Shown piece after piece: positions 63,199-64,000 of a stretch of 64,000 bases of DNA. The stretch is from Gemmobacter sp. (GTDB taxonomy: Bacteria > Pseudomonadota > Alphaproteobacteria > Rhodobacterales > Rhodobacteraceae). Under the pieces are notes generated by a model. That model had not been told where the DNA came from and did no database searches. It worked only from the letters and a program-made list of their open reading frames with translations. The translations under genes and the position numbers were made by a program. The number at the start of each line of letters is the position of its first letter. Positions within the stretch are counted from its first letter, which is position 1. The DNA lies in NCBI RefSeq assembly GCF_034676705.1, contig NZ_JAUCBS010000005.1, forward strand, positions 62,001-126,000, read 5' to 3'.

Positions 63199-64000
63199 TC
63201 ACGCGCGCCCCTGTGCCTTCAGCTCTGCCCCGAAGCCCGGATTGCGCCGCGACAGGATGGCCTGCGCGCGTTCGGCAATTGCTGCGTCGAACGCATCCGA
63301 GGTGATGGCATAGAACCGCCCCTCCGCCACGGCATCGGCGGCGATGCCGGCCACCGTTTCCGGCGCCAGCGCATCGGGGGTAAAGCGGAACTGGCCGTTC
63401 TCATCCAGATCGGGCTGGGCACCGCTGCGGTCGAAGATCGGCGTGCGGACCAGCCCGGGGCACAGCACGGTGACGCCGATGGGCTGCCCCTCCTCGCGCA
63501 GGCCCGCATACAGCCCTTCGGAGATGCGCACCACGGCCACCTTGGACATGCCATAGGGCACCGAGCCCGAGCCGCTGATCAGCCCCGCGACCGAGGCGGT
63601 GTTCAGCACATGCGCCGGCGTGCCGCGCGCGATCATCCGGGGGACAAAGGCGTTGATGCCATGGACAACGCCCATGACGTTCACATCCAGCATCGCCCGC
63701 CATTCCGCCGGGGTGAACTGCCAGACCCGGCGCCAGCGGTTTGGGGTGGTGATGCCGGCATTGTTGCATAGCAGATCGGTGCCGCCGAACAGCTGGTCGG
63801 CCTGATCGGCAAGGGCCGTCACCGCGGCCTCGTCCGTGACATCCACGGCGCGGGCATGGGCGGTGGCGCCGGTCGCCGCGATGGCCTGCGCAGCGGCACG
63901 GACGGCGGCGCCATCGCGGTCGGCCAGCAGCAGCCGCATGCCGCGCGCCGCCAGTTCCCGCGCCAGCGCCAGCCCGATACCGCTGCCCGCGCCGGTAATC
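63199..64000 (-). CDS. SDR-family oxidoreductase (5' end outside window)
   Basis: This is a minus-strand SDR whose N-terminus lies beyond base 64000; the frame stays open to the edge, where it reads ITGAGSGIGLALARELAARG, the cofactor motif. Also present are LADRDG (NAD type), NNAG, S in NTASVAG with YGMSK, and the C-terminal RRNPGFGAEL. The RRNP-x-F end and the PAHVLNTASVAGLISG block make it a close relative of the SDR at 25299. It converges on the short acyl-CoA dehydrogenase with a 7-base gap. Confidence 0.9.
   Translation of the reverse strand, partial: ITGAGSGIGLALARELAARGMRLLLADRDGAAVRAAAQAIAATGATAHARAVDVTDEAAVTALADQADQLFGGTDLLCNNAGITTPNRWRRVWQFTPAEWRAMLDVNVMGVVHGINAFVPRMIARGTPAHVLNTASVAGLISGSGSVPYGMSKVAVVRISEGLYAGLREEGQPIGVTVLCPGLVRTPIFDRSGAQPDLDENGQFRFTPDALAPETVAGIAADAVAEGRFYAITSDAFDAAIAERAQAILSRRNPGFGAELKAQGRA

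Noticed and set aside
1..64000. CRISPR arrays, tRNA or rRNA genes, transposases, integrases, phage or toxin-antitoxin genes
   Set aside because: No regular short repeats, no RNA-gene signatures and no matching protein motifs were seen on either strand.

Overview
The window looks like chromosomal DNA of a high-GC alphaproteobacterium, most likely Rhodobacteraceae (Paracoccus/Rhodobacter-like). The evidence is very GC-rich coding DNA, a GTTC-N7-GTTC SOS box of the alphaproteobacterial type, three copies of a GC-hairpin plus GGGATATTTG intergenic repeat familiar from that family, and a TRAP transporter. Both ends cut genes. I found no rRNA, tRNA, CRISPR array, insertion sequence or phage gene. 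Almost everything is accessory catabolism of CoA-linked or alicyclic organic acids: twelve short-chain dehydrogenases (SDRs), four acyl-CoA dehydrogenases, four thiolase-fold enzymes, three CaiB-type CoA-transferases, two acyl-CoA synthetases, three crotonase-fold proteins and two old-yellow-enzyme (OYE) type flavoproteins.

Layout. 1-3.7 kb: the end of a basic amino acid decarboxylase, a small duplicated-motif protein behind a LexA-like box, and a divergent zntA/merR metal-efflux pair. 3.7-14.9 kb: an IclR module with an eight-gene minus-strand operon (LLM flavin monooxygenase, two alpha/beta hydrolases, RibB, two SDRs, a YciI protein, an OYE), a TRAP transporter operon and the iclR gene. Six copies of an ATTCCACA-W-TGTGGAAT-like palindrome sit upstream of these three units. 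15.0-18.4 kb: an SDR / acyl-CoA dehydrogenase / hydratase / flavin reductase operon divergent from a TetR gene that has its own palindrome.

19-45 kb: a second TetR module. Eleven copies of a 16-bp element close to YCGACTGGNCGGTYGR lie in seven intergenic regions. They flank a thiolase-DUF35 pair, a FadJ-like protein, an SDR operon, an ABC importer split over two loci, a dienoyl-CoA-reductase-like flavoprotein, an acyl-CoA dehydrogenase plus phosphotransferase plus metallo-hydrolase operon, a thiolase plus CoA ligase plus FAD oxidoreductase operon, and a hydratase operon. The TetR gene at 20785 carries one of the sites and is the best candidate regulator. The adjacent dehydrogenase and phosphotransferase resemble the ACAD10/11 and LvaA/LvaC logic for 4-hydroxyacyl-CoA.

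45-64 kb: a third block with different regulators (a GntR/FCD protein and a LuxR-type protein). It has two more thiolase-DUF35 pairs, two adjacent CaiB proteins of which one lacks the expected Asp, an apparently circularly permuted CaiB-type protein, a CoA ligase, an amidohydrolase, and a full-length plus a short acyl-CoA dehydrogenase around a thiolase-DUF35 pair. That last arrangement recalls steroid side-chain operons. The joint picture is uptake (TRAP, ABC), CoA activation, oxidation and thiolytic or retro-aldol shortening of unidentified acids. Substrates cannot be read from the sequence.
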